Positions 21,801 to 30,757 of a stretch of 36,560 bases of DNA are shown piece by piece; positions within the stretch are counted from its first letter, which is position 1, and each line of letters starts with the position of its first letter. The translations under genes and the position numbers were made by a program. Under the pieces are notes generated by a model, which made no database searches, was not told the DNA's origin, and saw only the letters and a program-made list of their open reading frames with translations. Source of the stretch: Clostridia bacterium (lineage in GTDB: Bacteria; Bacillota_A; Clostridia; Christensenellales; Aristaeellaceae); the NCBI GenBank assembly GCA_017481065.1, contig JAFUPT010000120.1, positions 1 to 36,560 on the forward strand, given 5' to 3'.

Positions 21801-22747
21801 TGTTCATCAAATGGAATATCGCGGCGATGCTGCTGGGTTTCCTGCTGGATTTGCTGATCGGCGATCCGGAGGGCTGGCCCCATCCCGTGATCTGGATTGG
21901 AAAATACATATCCTTCATGGAGGGGAAGCTGCGCGGGCGCGGCGGCAACCTGCGCCGTTCGGCGCTGCTGCTCACCTTCTCCACGGTGCTCACCAGCATG
22001 GCTGCAACCGCTGCCGTGCTGTTTGTGCTGTCCAGGCTGGGGGAAATTCCGCTGTTTACCGGCATGGTTCTTATCTCCTGGACCTGCCTCTCGGCAAAAT
22101 GCCTCGCAAAGGAGGGCCGGGGCGTGGCCCGGGCTCTAGGCCTTTCCCTGAATAGGGGTAGAAAGCAGGTGGGCAGGATCGTCGGCCGGGACACCAGCTG
22201 CCTCAGCGAGGAGGAGATCATCAAGGCCACGGTGGAAACCATTGCCGAAAACACCACCGACGGCGTGGTTGCGCCGATGCTCTGCCTGATCATCGGCGGC
22301 CCGGTGCTGGCCATGGGCTTCAAGGCCGCCAGCACGCTGGATTCGATGGTGGGATATCTGGATGAAAAATACCGGGATATCGGATGGTCGAGCGCGAAGC
22401 TGGACGATATGCTGAACTGGATTCCCGCGCGGATTACGGGCTTCCTGATGTGCATCTCGGCATTTTTCTGCCGCTTGGACGGAAAGCATGCCTTCCGCAT
22501 CATGAAGCGGGACCACGCCAACCACCTGAGCCCCAACTGCGCATGGAGCGAATCCGCCGCGGCGGGCGCGCTGGGCGTGCAGCTGGGCGGAACACACATG
22601 TACTTCGGCAAGCCCATCGAAAAGCCCGCCATCGGCGATGATATCCGTCCCGTGGAGGCCGCCGACATCGCAAAAACCAACCGGCTGATGTACGTTTCCG
22701 CCGGCATCCTCGCGGTGCTGGCAGGCATTCTGGGGGTGATCCTGTGA
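21797..22747 (+). CDS. cbiB: adenosylcobinamide-phosphate synthase CbiB
   Basis: This 316-residue membrane protein attaches the aminopropanol (phosphate) arm to adenosylcobyric acid. Family motifs are clear: LLDLLIGDPEGWPHPVIWIGK at the N-terminus, ENTTDGVVAPMLCLIIGGP, STLDSMVGY and a late HANHLSPNCAWSESAAAGALG region. Four or so membrane segments are visible. The ATG at 21797 gives the four-base overlap with the ATPase stop that is usual in this operon; an in-frame TTG lies two codons upstream and another ATG one codon downstream. It is the first biosynthetic gene after the importer. Confidence 0.92.
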   Translation: MMFIKWNIAAMLLGFLLDLLIGDPEGWPHPVIWIGKYISFMEGKLRGRGGNLRRSALLLTFSTVLTSMAATAAVLFVLSRLGEIPLFTGMVLISWTCLSAKCLAKEGRGVARALGLSLNRGRKQVGRIVGRDTSCLSEEEIIKATVETIAENTTDGVVAPMLCLIIGGPVLAMGFKAASTLDSMVGYLDEKYRDIGWSSAKLDDMLNWIPARITGFLMCISAFFCRLDGKHAFRIMKRDHANHLSPNCAWSESAAAGALGVQLGGTHMYFGKPIEKPAIGDDIRPVEAADIAKTNRLMYVSAGILAVLAGILGVIL

Positions 22748-23796
22748 AGAAGCTGCGCGAGGGCTTCACCACCGGCAGCTGCGCGGCTGCGGCGGCGCTG
22801 GCCTGCTGCCTATGGCAGAGGGACGGCATCTGTCCCCGGCAGGTGCGCATCACCGTGCCGGAGGGGCGGCAGTACATTCCGGAAATCATCCCCCATCCGG
22901 ACGGCAGCTGCGGCGTAATCAAGGATAGCGGCGACGACCCGGACATCACCAAGGGCATGGAGATCATCGCCCATGTAAAAATCCTGCCGGGCGAGGGCGA
23001 AATAACCTTCCGCGCAGGCGAGGGCGTGGGCTCCATCACCGAGGACGGCCTGAAAATCTCCCGGGGACAGCCCGCCATCAACCCTGTGCCCCGGCGAATG
23101 ATCGAAGAAGCGGTGCGCAGCATATTCGGCAGCCGGGGAGCCGTGGTTACGATTTCCATCCCCGGCGGCGCGGAGATCGCCAAAAAGACCTTCAATCCCC
23201 GGCTGGGCATCGTGGGCGGGCTATCCGTGCTGGGCACCAGCGGCGTGGTGCGCCCCATGAGCGAGGAGGCATTGAAGGATTCCCTCTACGCCGAGCTGAA
23301 AATGCGGGTGCTGCAGGGAAAGCGGGAGCTGATCTTCACCTTCGGCAACCAGGGCGAGGAGGCCATGGAGAAGCTCTTCCCCAGCATGTGCATCGTGCAG
23401 GTGAGCAACGAAATCGGCTTCATGCTGGACGCTGCGCTGGAGCTGGGGATAGGCCGCATCATCATCGGCGGCCACCCGGGAAAGCTGGCGAAGATTTCTG
23501 CGGGCCTCATGCAAACCCACAGCCGCACCGGAGACGCGCGCCGGGAAGCCATCGTGACCCAGCTGGCGCTGATGGGCGCGCCGCTGGGGCTGCTGGAGGG
23601 CGTGTATTCCGGCGTGACCACCGATACCGCCATACGGCTGATTGATGCGGCCGGGTATGCAGAGGTTTGGAACCATCTCGCCCGGGCGGCGCAGCGTTAT
23701 GCGAGCCTGCGAGTGCGTGGGGAAATCAAAATCGACATCGTATTTGCCGACGGGCAGGGAAGGCTGCTGGGCAAATATTTCGGGGAGGAAATATGA
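22744..23796 (+). CDS. cbiD: cobalt-precorrin-5B C1-methyltransferase CbiD
   Basis: This 350-residue enzyme carries out the C1 methylation of the anaerobic pathway. It begins with the hallmark LREGFTTGSCAAAAALA, followed by DPDITKGMEI, INPVPRRMI, GGLSVLGTSGVVRPMSEEAL and IGGHPGKLAKISAGLMQTHS, all typical of CbiD. The start is GTG at 22744, overlapping the cbiB stop. CbiD occurs only in the anaerobic (early cobalt insertion) route, so this gene helps define the pathway type. Confidence 0.94.
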   Translation: MKKLREGFTTGSCAAAAALACCLWQRDGICPRQVRITVPEGRQYIPEIIPHPDGSCGVIKDSGDDPDITKGMEIIAHVKILPGEGEITFRAGEGVGSITEDGLKISRGQPAINPVPRRMIEEAVRSIFGSRGAVVTISIPGGAEIAKKTFNPRLGIVGGLSVLGTSGVVRPMSEEALKDSLYAELKMRVLQGKRELIFTFGNQGEEAMEKLFPSMCIVQVSNEIGFMLDAALELGIGRIIIGGHPGKLAKISAGLMQTHSRTGDARREAIVTQLALMGAPLGLLEGVYSGVTTDTAIRLIDAAGYAEVWNHLARAAQRYASLRVRGEIKIDIVFADGQGRLLGKYFGEEI

Positions 23797-24830
23797 AGCA
23801 CGGCGGAAATGTATGGCAGGGTGAAAAGCCCGGCGACTGGCTGGATTATTCCGCAAACCTGCGCCCCGGCGGACCGCCGGATTGGGTGCGCGCGGCGCTT
23901 CAATCCGCCATGGAAAACGCCCGCTACTATCCCGATCCCCGGATGCGGCGGGCAACGGAGGCCATGGCGGCATATCTCGGCATTTCCCCAGGATTTGTGC
24001 GGCCCACGGCGGGCGGCATTTCCGCCATACAGCTGGCGAACCGGCTGCCCTCCGCTGAAACGCTGATCCTCACCCCCTGCTTCTGCGAATACGAGCAGTT
24101 TGCATCAAGCCCGGTGCGCAGGCTTTCGCTGCTGCAAAAAAGGCATGAAATCGCGCTGCCGGAGGATTTGCAGCTTAGGAAAAACAGCCTCGTATGGCTC
24201 TGCAACCCGCTGAACCCGGTGGGAACAGCCTTTCCCCGGGCGCAAATCGAAAAGCTGCTCCAGCAGGCGGAGGAAGCGGAGGGCTGGCTCATCGTGGACG
24301 AAGCCTTCATTGAATACTGCCCGGAGCATTCCATCGCGGATTTGATCGGGAAGCACGGGCGGCTGCTGGTCGCCGGATCGATGACGAAGATACTCGGCAT
24401 TCCCGGCGTGCGGCTGGGCTGCCTCTGCGCGCAGCCGCAGGTTTTGGCGGAGCTGGAAAAATACCAGCTCACCTGGGAGCTGAGCTGCTTTGCCGAGGCC
24501 GTGGCCTGCGCGCTGCCGGAACACAGGGAGGAAATCCTTGCCGACAGCCGGGAAAACGCACGGAACCGGGCATGGCTGAAAGCCGCGCTGGAGGGGATGG
24601 GCATATTCACCTATCCATCGGAGGCGGCCTTCCTGCTGGCGGATTTCGGCAGGGATGTTCAGGAAATTTCGGAAAAACTCAGGGAACGGCGCATCCTCGT
24701 GCGCAGCTGCATGAACTTCGACGGCATAAACGACGGCCATCACCTGCGGCTGGCAGTGAAGGACGCGGCCTCCAACCAAAGATTTATTCAAGCACTCAGG
24801 GAGGTGCTGCTATGCGCGGAAAATCATTGA
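23793..24830 (+). CDS. cobD: CobD-type L-threonine-O-3-phosphate decarboxylase (PLP)
   Basis: This 345-residue fold-type I PLP enzyme should make (R)-1-aminopropan-2-ol phosphate for the nucleotide loop. It opens with HGGNV as in CobD proteins. PLP contacts are seen as NPLNP (Asn138), VDEAFIEY (Asp169) and the Schiff-base Lys199 in GSMTKILGIPGVRLG. The close relative histidinol-phosphate aminotransferase is the alternative, but position between cbiD and cobQ and the HGGNV start favour CobD. The ATG at 23793 overlaps the cbiD stop by four bases. Confidence 0.88.
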   Translation: MKHGGNVWQGEKPGDWLDYSANLRPGGPPDWVRAALQSAMENARYYPDPRMRRATEAMAAYLGISPGFVRPTAGGISAIQLANRLPSAETLILTPCFCEYEQFASSPVRRLSLLQKRHEIALPEDLQLRKNSLVWLCNPLNPVGTAFPRAQIEKLLQQAEEAEGWLIVDEAFIEYCPEHSIADLIGKHGRLLVAGSMTKILGIPGVRLGCLCAQPQVLAELEKYQLTWELSCFAEAVACALPEHREEILADSRENARNRAWLKAALEGMGIFTYPSEAAFLLADFGRDVQEISEKLRERRILVRSCMNFDGINDGHHLRLAVKDAASNQRFIQALREVLLCAENH

Positions 24831-26347
24831 TGTTTCAGGGAACGGGTTCCTCGGTGGGCAAATCCATGCTGTGTGCGGCGGTGCTGCGCATACTCAAGCA
24901 GGACGGCCTGAAAGCGGCCCCCTTCAAAGCGCAGAACATGGCGCTCAATTCCTTCGCCACCAGCGAGGGCCTGGAGATGGGCCGAGCACAGGTGACCCAG
25001 GCAGAGGCGGCCGGCCTGGAACCCAGCGTTCGGATGAATCCGGTGCTTTTAAAGCCCACCTCCGACCGGCGCAGCCAGGTAATCGTGAACGGCAGGCCCA
25101 TCGGCACCATGTCCGCCGTGGAATATGATTCCTTCAAGCCCCGGCTGCGGGAGATGGTGAAGGAGACCTACGATGCGCTGGAGGACAGCGTGGACGTGGT
25201 GGTGATTGAAGGCGCGGGCAGCCCGGCGGAGATCAACCTGAAGCAGGGCGACATTGTGAACATGTCCATGGCGAAGGCTGCGGATGCGCCGGTGATCCTG
25301 ATCGGCGATATCAACCCCGGCGGGGTGTTTGCTTCCCTCTACGGCACGGTGAAGCTGCTGGACGCGGATGAACAGGCGCGGATCAAGGGCATTGTGATCA
25401 ACAAATTCCGGGGAGATGTGAAAATCCTGGAGCCGGGGCTCAAAATGCTGGAGGATTTGCTGGGAATCCCGGTAATCGGCGTGGTGCCGTGGATGGAGAT
25501 TGACATGGAGGACGAGGATTCCGTCACCGAGCGCTTCTCCCGGCGCAGCGGCGGCGGACAGATCAAAACCGCCATCCTGCGCCTGCCCCACATTTCCAAT
25601 TTCACCGATTTCAACCTGCTCGGCAGCGAGGCGGATGTTTCCATCTGCTATGCCACCCGGGCAGCGGAGCTTGCGGACGCAGATATCATCATCCTGCCCG
25701 GCACGAAGAACACCATCGAGGATTTGAACTGGCTGAAGCAGCGCGGCATGGCGGACGAGATCATTCGCCACGCCCGTCGCGGCGGCATGGTGATCGGCAT
25801 CTGCGGCGGATACCAGATGCTGGGCGAAACCCTGCGGGACCCCGAGCACATCGAATCCCGGATTCCGGAGATGGCGGGGCTGGGGCTGCTCAACTTCGAT
25901 GTGACCTTCCATGCGGAAAAAACCACCGTGCAGGCCCACGGCAATATCCGCTGCGAGGGCGGCTGGCTGGCGGAGCACAATGGCCTGATGCTGGACGGAT
26001 ATGAAATCCACTCCGGCGAAAACAGCTTCGGACCCCGCTGCGTGCCCTTCCTGCACCTCAACGGCCGGGAGAGCCCGGACGGCGTGGCCAATGAAAGGGG
26101 CAATGTGCTCGGCAGCTACCTGCACGGCATCTTTGATACCGGGGCCTTCTGGCGCGTGCTGGTGAACCGGGTGCGCCGGGAGAAGGGAATGGATGAAAAC
26201 AGCGGCGCTGTGCTCACCATCCGGGAATTCCGCGACCGGGAATTCGACCGTCTGGCGGCCATCGTGCGCCAGAATCTGGATATGGACGCGGTTTACAGGA
26301 TTATTCGGGGCGAAGACGTGCCCTGCGGGCGGTGGGAAGATGCGTAA
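24812..26347 (+). CDS. cobQ: cobyric acid synthase CobQ/CbiP
   Basis: This 511-residue amidotransferase amidates the b, d, e and g side chains of adenosylcobyrinic acid diamide. The start MRGKSLMFQGTGSSVGKS holds the modified P-loop (10-18), then KAQNMALNSF and NPVLLKP as in the family. The C-terminal glutaminase domain has its nucleophile Cys331 in GICGGYQMLGE and the His in GSYLHGIFD (His438). The ATG at 24812 follows a GGGAGG site and overlaps the cobD end by 19 bases. An upstream-extended frame inside cobD was rejected. Confidence 0.95.
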   Translation: MRGKSLMFQGTGSSVGKSMLCAAVLRILKQDGLKAAPFKAQNMALNSFATSEGLEMGRAQVTQAEAAGLEPSVRMNPVLLKPTSDRRSQVIVNGRPIGTMSAVEYDSFKPRLREMVKETYDALEDSVDVVVIEGAGSPAEINLKQGDIVNMSMAKAADAPVILIGDINPGGVFASLYGTVKLLDADEQARIKGIVINKFRGDVKILEPGLKMLEDLLGIPVIGVVPWMEIDMEDEDSVTERFSRRSGGGQIKTAILRLPHISNFTDFNLLGSEADVSICYATRAAELADADIIILPGTKNTIEDLNWLKQRGMADEIIRHARRGGMVIGICGGYQMLGETLRDPEHIESRIPEMAGLGLLNFDVTFHAEKTTVQAHGNIRCEGGWLAEHNGLMLDGYEIHSGENSFGPRCVPFLHLNGRESPDGVANERGNVLGSYLHGIFDTGAFWRVLVNRVRREKGMDENSGAVLTIREFRDREFDRLAAIVRQNLDMDAVYRIIRGEDVPCGRWEDA

Positions 26348-27695
26348 GGCGGCTCCGAGGCTTTTGATCGCCGGCACCGGCAGCGGCTGCGGCAAGACCA
26401 CGGTGGTATGCGCCATCCTGCAGGCGCTGAAAAACCGGGGATACGATGTAGCTTCCTATAAATGCGGCCCGGATTACATCGATCCCATGTTTCATTCGGA
26501 GATTATCGGCGCGCCCGGCACGAACATCGACCTGTACTTCGCCGGGGAAGCGCTGGCGAAATCCCTCTTCTTGAAGCACGCTGCGGAGCTCAATATCATT
26601 GAGGGCGTGATGGGCTATTACGACGGCATGGCCATGGATTCCACCGCCGCTTCCGCTTATCATGTGGCCCGGGTGCTGGATGCGCCCGCCATACTGGTGG
26701 TGAACGTGCGCGGCATGGCGCTCTCCGCCGCCGCCGTGGTGAAGGGTTACATGGAGCTGCGCAGGCCCAGCAGCATCGCGGGCGTGATCCTGAACAATGC
26801 CTCGCCCATGGGCTATCCCGGCATCCGGGACGCCATCGAGCAGGAATGCGGCGTGAAGGTTTACGGCTATTTGCCGAAATGCCCGGAATGCGCGCTGGAG
26901 AGCCGCCACCTGGGGCTCGTGACCGCGCAGGAGGTGGAAAACCTGCGGCAGAAGATGCAGCTGCTCGCCGCGCAGGCGGAGAAGGGCGTCGACCTGGACG
27001 GACTGATTCAACTGATGCGGGCGCAGGAGCCCATTGAAGCGGAGGAGATTTCCGCAAGAAAGATCGGCCGGGCGCGGATTGCCGTGGCACGGGACAGAGC
27101 CTTCTGCTTTTACTACCGGGACAACCTGGAATTGCTGGAGGAAATGGGCGCGGAGCTGGTTCCCTTCAGCCCGATTTCCGATGAAAAACTGCCGGACTGC
27201 GACGGGCTCATCCTCGGCGGCGGCTACCCGGAATTGTATTTAAAACAGCTCAGTGGAAACAAGAGCATGCGCAAATCCGTGAAGCGGGCCATCGAAAATG
27301 GGCTTCCCACCATCGCGGAGTGCGGCGGATTTATGTACCTCACGGAGAAAATCGGCGATTTTCCCATGGCCGGCGCGATTCCCACGCGCTGCTTCAACAC
27401 CGGAAAGCTCAGCCGCTTCGGCTACGCGGAAATTTCCGCCGGGAGCGAGAGCATGCTGTTTGAAGCCGGGGATACAATCCGCGCCCATGAATTCCATTAC
27501 TGGGACGCCGGCGCCCCCGGAGACGCGCTGCTTGCGCAGAAAACAAGCGGCAGGCAATGGATGTGCGGCTACGCGGGCGAGAGCATCTACGCGGGCTATC
27601 CGCACCTCTACCTTTATTCCAATCCCCGCGCGGCGGAGCGGTTCATCAAGAAATGCATAGAAAGGCGGCTGCGGCATGAAGCCGATGGAAATTGA
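26340..27695 (+). CDS. cbiA: cobyrinic acid a,c-diamide synthase CbiA
   Basis: This 451-residue enzyme amidates the a and c carboxylates. The N-terminal ATPase part opens with LLIAGTGSGCGKTTV (P-loop 12-20) and KCGPDYIDPMFH, hallmarks of CbiA/CobB. The glutaminase nucleophile is Cys328 in IAECGGFMYL and the C-terminal His is in AGYPHLYLYSNP. GLILGGGYPEL marks the second domain's start. The ATG at 26340 overlaps the cobQ stop by eight bases. In anaerobic pathways it acts before CobQ. Confidence 0.95.
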   Translation: MRKAAPRLLIAGTGSGCGKTTVVCAILQALKNRGYDVASYKCGPDYIDPMFHSEIIGAPGTNIDLYFAGEALAKSLFLKHAAELNIIEGVMGYYDGMAMDSTAASAYHVARVLDAPAILVVNVRGMALSAAAVVKGYMELRRPSSIAGVILNNASPMGYPGIRDAIEQECGVKVYGYLPKCPECALESRHLGLVTAQEVENLRQKMQLLAAQAEKGVDLDGLIQLMRAQEPIEAEEISARKIGRARIAVARDRAFCFYYRDNLELLEEMGAELVPFSPISDEKLPDCDGLILGGGYPELYLKQLSGNKSMRKSVKRAIENGLPTIAECGGFMYLTEKIGDFPMAGAIPTRCFNTGKLSRFGYAEISAGSESMLFEAGDTIRAHEFHYWDAGAPGDALLAQKTSGRQWMCGYAGESIYAGYPHLYLYSNPRAAERFIKKCIERRLRHEADGN

Positions 27696-28296
27696 AAAGC
27701 GCAGCTTTGAGATCATCACCCGGGAGCTGGGCGCGCGGAAAATTGACCCTGAATTTGATCTCGTGGTGAAGCGGGTGATCCACACCACGGCGGACTTTGA
27801 TTACTATGAAAACATGGCCTTTTCCAAGCACGCGGTGCTGAAAATGATGGAGGCCATACGAAGCGGCTGCGACATCGTGACCGATACCACGATGGCCCAG
27901 TCCGGCATCAACAAGAAATTGCTGGGCAAGTTCGGCGGGCAGGTGCACTGCTTCATTGGCGACAGCGATGTGGCGGAGGAAGCGAGGACCCGGGGCGTGA
28001 CCCGGTCGCTCGTCTCCATGGAGAAGGCTGCGCGGCTGGAAAAGCCCCTGGTCTTCGCCATTGGCAACGCTCCCACGGCCCTCTTTTCCATCTGCGAACT
28101 GGTGCGCGCGGGCAAGCTCCGTCCTGAAATGGTGATCGCCGTACCGGTGGGCTTTGTGAACGTGGTGGAAGCCAAGGAAGAAACCATGAACACGGTTCCC
28201 AACTACATCGTGGCCCGGGGCCGCAAGGGCGGCAGCAACGTGGCGGCGGCCATCGTGAACGCCGTGCTCTACCAGATGATCGAGCGGGAGGTATAA
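27676..28296 (+). CDS. cbiC: cobalt-precorrin-8 methylmutase CbiC
   Basis: This 206-residue enzyme moves the C11 methyl group to C12. Motifs are IEKRSFEII near the start, VIHTTADFDY with the catalytic His36, VTDTTMAQSGINK, IGNAPTALF and PVGFVNVVEAKE. The ATG at 27676 overlaps the cbiA end by 20 bases; an ATG nine bases downstream is an alternative. Length is typical of the family. Confidence 0.95.
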   Translation: MKPMEIEKRSFEIITRELGARKIDPEFDLVVKRVIHTTADFDYYENMAFSKHAVLKMMEAIRSGCDIVTDTTMAQSGINKKLLGKFGGQVHCFIGDSDVAEEARTRGVTRSLVSMEKAARLEKPLVFAIGNAPTALFSICELVRAGKLRPEMVIAVPVGFVNVVEAKEETMNTVPNYIVARGRKGGSNVAAAIVNAVLYQMIEREV

Positions 28297-28300
28297 GGAT

Positions 28301-29056
28301 ATGGTACATTTTGTCGGCGCAGGCTGCGGCGCGGTGGATTTGATCACCGTGCGCGGCGCAAGGCTGCTTGGCGAGGCGGATGTGGTGATCTACGCAGGCT
28401 CGCTGGTGAACCCGGAGCTGCTGAAATACTGCAAGGCGGATTGCGAAATCCACGACAGCGCTTATATGACCCTTGAGCAGGTGCTCGCCGTGGTAAAATC
28501 CGCCGAGGAACAGGGCAAGACCACCGTGCGCCTGCACACCGGCGATTCCAGCATCTACGGCGCTGTGCGGGAGCAATTCGACGAGCTGGAGAAATTGAAT
28601 ATTCCTTACGACGTATGCCCCGGCGTGAGCGCGTTCTGCGGCGCTGCGGCCAGCCTAAAGGCGGAATACACCCTGCCGGATGTGACCCAGACCGTGATCA
28701 TCACCCGCATGGAGGGGCGGACGCCCGTACCGGAGAAGGAAAAGATCCGCTCCCTCGCGGCCCACGGCTCCACGATGGTGATGTACCTGAGCACCGGCCT
28801 GCTGGAAGGCTTGCAGGACGAGCTGATGACGGGCGGCTATGCCCCGGAGACCCCGGCGGCCATCGTATACAAGGCAAGCTGGCCGGAGGAGAGGCAGTTC
28901 CGCTGCCGCCTGTGCGACCTTGCCAAAACTGCCAAGGAAAACAACATCACCAAGACCGCTCTGATCCTGGTGGGCGGCTTCCTGGGCGACAAATACGAGC
29001 GCTCCAAGCTCTACGATCCCACTTTCACCACTGAATTCCGGGAGGCGGAGAAGTGA
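28301..29056 (+). CDS. cbiF: cobalt-precorrin-4 C11-methyltransferase CbiF
   Basis: This 251-residue SAM-dependent methyltransferase of the tetrapyrrole methylase fold starts with VHFVGAGCGAVDLITVRG, the SAM-loop signature in a slightly altered form (GCGAVDL where many have GPGDPDL). IYAGSLVNPELL, HTGDSSIYGA, PGVSAFCGAAASL and TRMEGRTPVPEKE are diagnostic of CbiF/CobM. An AAGGA site sits just before the ATG. The stop overlaps the cbiG start. Confidence 0.94.
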   Translation: MVHFVGAGCGAVDLITVRGARLLGEADVVIYAGSLVNPELLKYCKADCEIHDSAYMTLEQVLAVVKSAEEQGKTTVRLHTGDSSIYGAVREQFDELEKLNIPYDVCPGVSAFCGAAASLKAEYTLPDVTQTVIITRMEGRTPVPEKEKIRSLAAHGSTMVMYLSTGLLEGLQDELMTGGYAPETPAAIVYKASWPEERQFRCRLCDLAKTAKENNITKTALILVGGFLGDKYERSKLYDPTFTTEFREAEK

Positions 29057-30036
29057 AGCGCGCGGCCATACTCTGCTACACCAGCCGGGGCGAGGAAACC
29101 GCCCGGAAGATCGCAGATGCGCTGCGGGAAGATTACGCAGTCGGGCTGCATCGCGGAAAATGCCGGATGGATGAACTCTTCAGCACGGTGGACGCGCTGG
29201 TTTTCGTGGGCGCCTGCGGCATCGCGGTGCGCGCCATCGCCCCGCACATCAGGAGCAAGGCCACGGACCCGGCGGTGATCGTGGCGGACGAGCTTGGAAA
29301 GCACGCAATTTCCCTGCTCTCCGGCCACATCGGCGGCGCAAACGCCCTCGCCCGGCGCATCGCTTCCGCCATCGGCGCGGAGCCCGTGATCACCACGGCC
29401 ACGGATGTGAACCGCCGCTTCGCCGCAGACGAGTGGGCGGCGCGGAACGGCTTGGAAATTGCATCCATGCAGGCAGCGCGAAAGTTTGCCGCTGAAATCC
29501 TGAAGCGGGACCTGCCGCTGAAATGCGATTTTCCCATCCGTGGAGAGCTGCCGGGCGGCCTGTTTCCCGGCGAAGGCGGCGGCTGCGGGCTTTTGATTTC
29601 CTGCCGGGAAGATAAGCCCTTTGATCTCACCCTGCATCTCATTCCCCGCATACTGCATATCGGCATCGGCTGCAAGCGGGGCACCCCGGCAGAGCAGATA
29701 CGCGCAGCCGCGGATATCGCGCTTCGGGGCATATCCCGCCGGGCCATCGCATCCGCCGCATCCATCGATGTGAAGGCGGACGAGGCCGGGCTGCTGGCCT
29801 TCTGCGCGGAAGAAAAGCTGCCCATACGCTTCTATTCCGCAGAAGAGCTGCGGGCGGTGGAGGGGGATTTCTCCGCCTCGGCATTCGTGCAGGGCGCCGT
29901 GGGCGTGGACAACGTGTGCGAGCGCGCGGCCATGCTGGATGCGGGCGGGGGCGCTTCCCTGATCATTCGAAAGACCTGCGCGGGCGGCGTGACCATCGCC
30001 CTTGCCCAGGAGAAATGGAGTGCTTGCTTTGAATAA
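29053..30036 (+). CDS. cbiG: cobalt-precorrin-5A hydrolase CbiG
   Basis: This 327-residue protein opens the delta-lactone and releases the C2 unit as acetaldehyde before CbiD acts. It has the N-terminal domain (AILCYTSRGEETARKIADAL), VFVGACGIAVRAIAPHI, the central LLSGHIGGANALARRIA and the C-terminal domain (GIGCKRGTPAEQI, then CERAAMLDAGGGASLI). It is full length. The start is GTG, overlapping the cbiF stop by four bases. Confidence 0.94.
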   Translation: MKRAAILCYTSRGEETARKIADALREDYAVGLHRGKCRMDELFSTVDALVFVGACGIAVRAIAPHIRSKATDPAVIVADELGKHAISLLSGHIGGANALARRIASAIGAEPVITTATDVNRRFAADEWAARNGLEIASMQAARKFAAEILKRDLPLKCDFPIRGELPGGLFPGEGGGCGLLISCREDKPFDLTLHLIPRILHIGIGCKRGTPAEQIRAAADIALRGISRRAIASAASIDVKADEAGLLAFCAEEKLPIRFYSAEELRAVEGDFSASAFVQGAVGVDNVCERAAMLDAGGGASLIIRKTCAGGVTIALAQEKWSACFE

Positions 30037-30757
30037 GCTGTATGTAGTTGGCATCGGCCCCGGGGCCGCCGACCAGATGACCATCCGCGCCCTGCGCGCG
30101 CTGGAAGCGAGCGATGTGATCGCGGGCTACGGCGTGTATGTGGATTTGGTGAAGCCGCTGCTGGAGGGCAAGGAATACCTGGTGACCCCCATGAAAAAGG
30201 AGGCCGACCGCTGCCGCATGGCCATTGAGCGCGCCATGGCGGGCAAGACCGTGGCCATGATTTCCAGCGGCGACGCGGGGGTTTACGGCATGGCGGGGCT
30301 CTGCTGCGAGCTGGCCAGGGGCCTGGAGCTCGATATTGAGATCATACCCGGCGTAACTGCCGCGCTCAGCGGCGGCGCGGTGCTGGGCGCGCCCCTGACC
30401 CATGATTTCGCCGTGATCAGCCTCTCCGATCTGCTCACACCCTGGGAGAAGATCGAGAAGCGGCTGGAATGCGCCGCCGAAGCCGATCTCTGCATGGCGA
30501 TTTACAATCCCTCCAGCGTGCGCCGGGCGGATTATTTAAAGCGGGCCTGCGAGATCATACTGCGCTGCAAGAGCCCGGAAACCGTGTGCGGCGTGGTAAA
30601 GAACATCAGTCGGGAGGGTCAGGCCATGGAGCTGATGACCCTGAAAGAGCTGGCCGGATACCGGGCGGATATGTTCACCACAGTATTCATCGGCAACGGC
30701 CAGACGAAGATCATCGACGGCAGGATGATTACGCCGCGAGGGTATAAGAATGTGTAA
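30020..30757 (+). CDS. cbiH: cobalt-precorrin-3 C17-methyltransferase CbiH
   Basis: This SAM-dependent methyltransferase contracts the ring while methylating C17. Motifs are LYVVGIGPGAADQMTIRA, VIAGYGVYVDLV, ISSGDAGVYGMAGL, IPGVTAALSGGAVLGAPLTHD and IYNPSSVRRADYL, all typical of CbiH/CobJ. The start is uncertain. GTG at 30020 has an AGGAG site seven bases upstream and gives 245 residues; TTG at 30029 is the alternative. It overlaps the end of cbiG and the start of the next gene. Confidence 0.92.
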   Translation: MLALNKLYVVGIGPGAADQMTIRALRALEASDVIAGYGVYVDLVKPLLEGKEYLVTPMKKEADRCRMAIERAMAGKTVAMISSGDAGVYGMAGLCCELARGLELDIEIIPGVTAALSGGAVLGAPLTHDFAVISLSDLLTPWEKIEKRLECAAEADLCMAIYNPSSVRRADYLKRACEIILRCKSPETVCGVVKNISREGQAMELMTLKELAGYRADMFTTVFIGNGQTKIIDGRMITPRGYKNV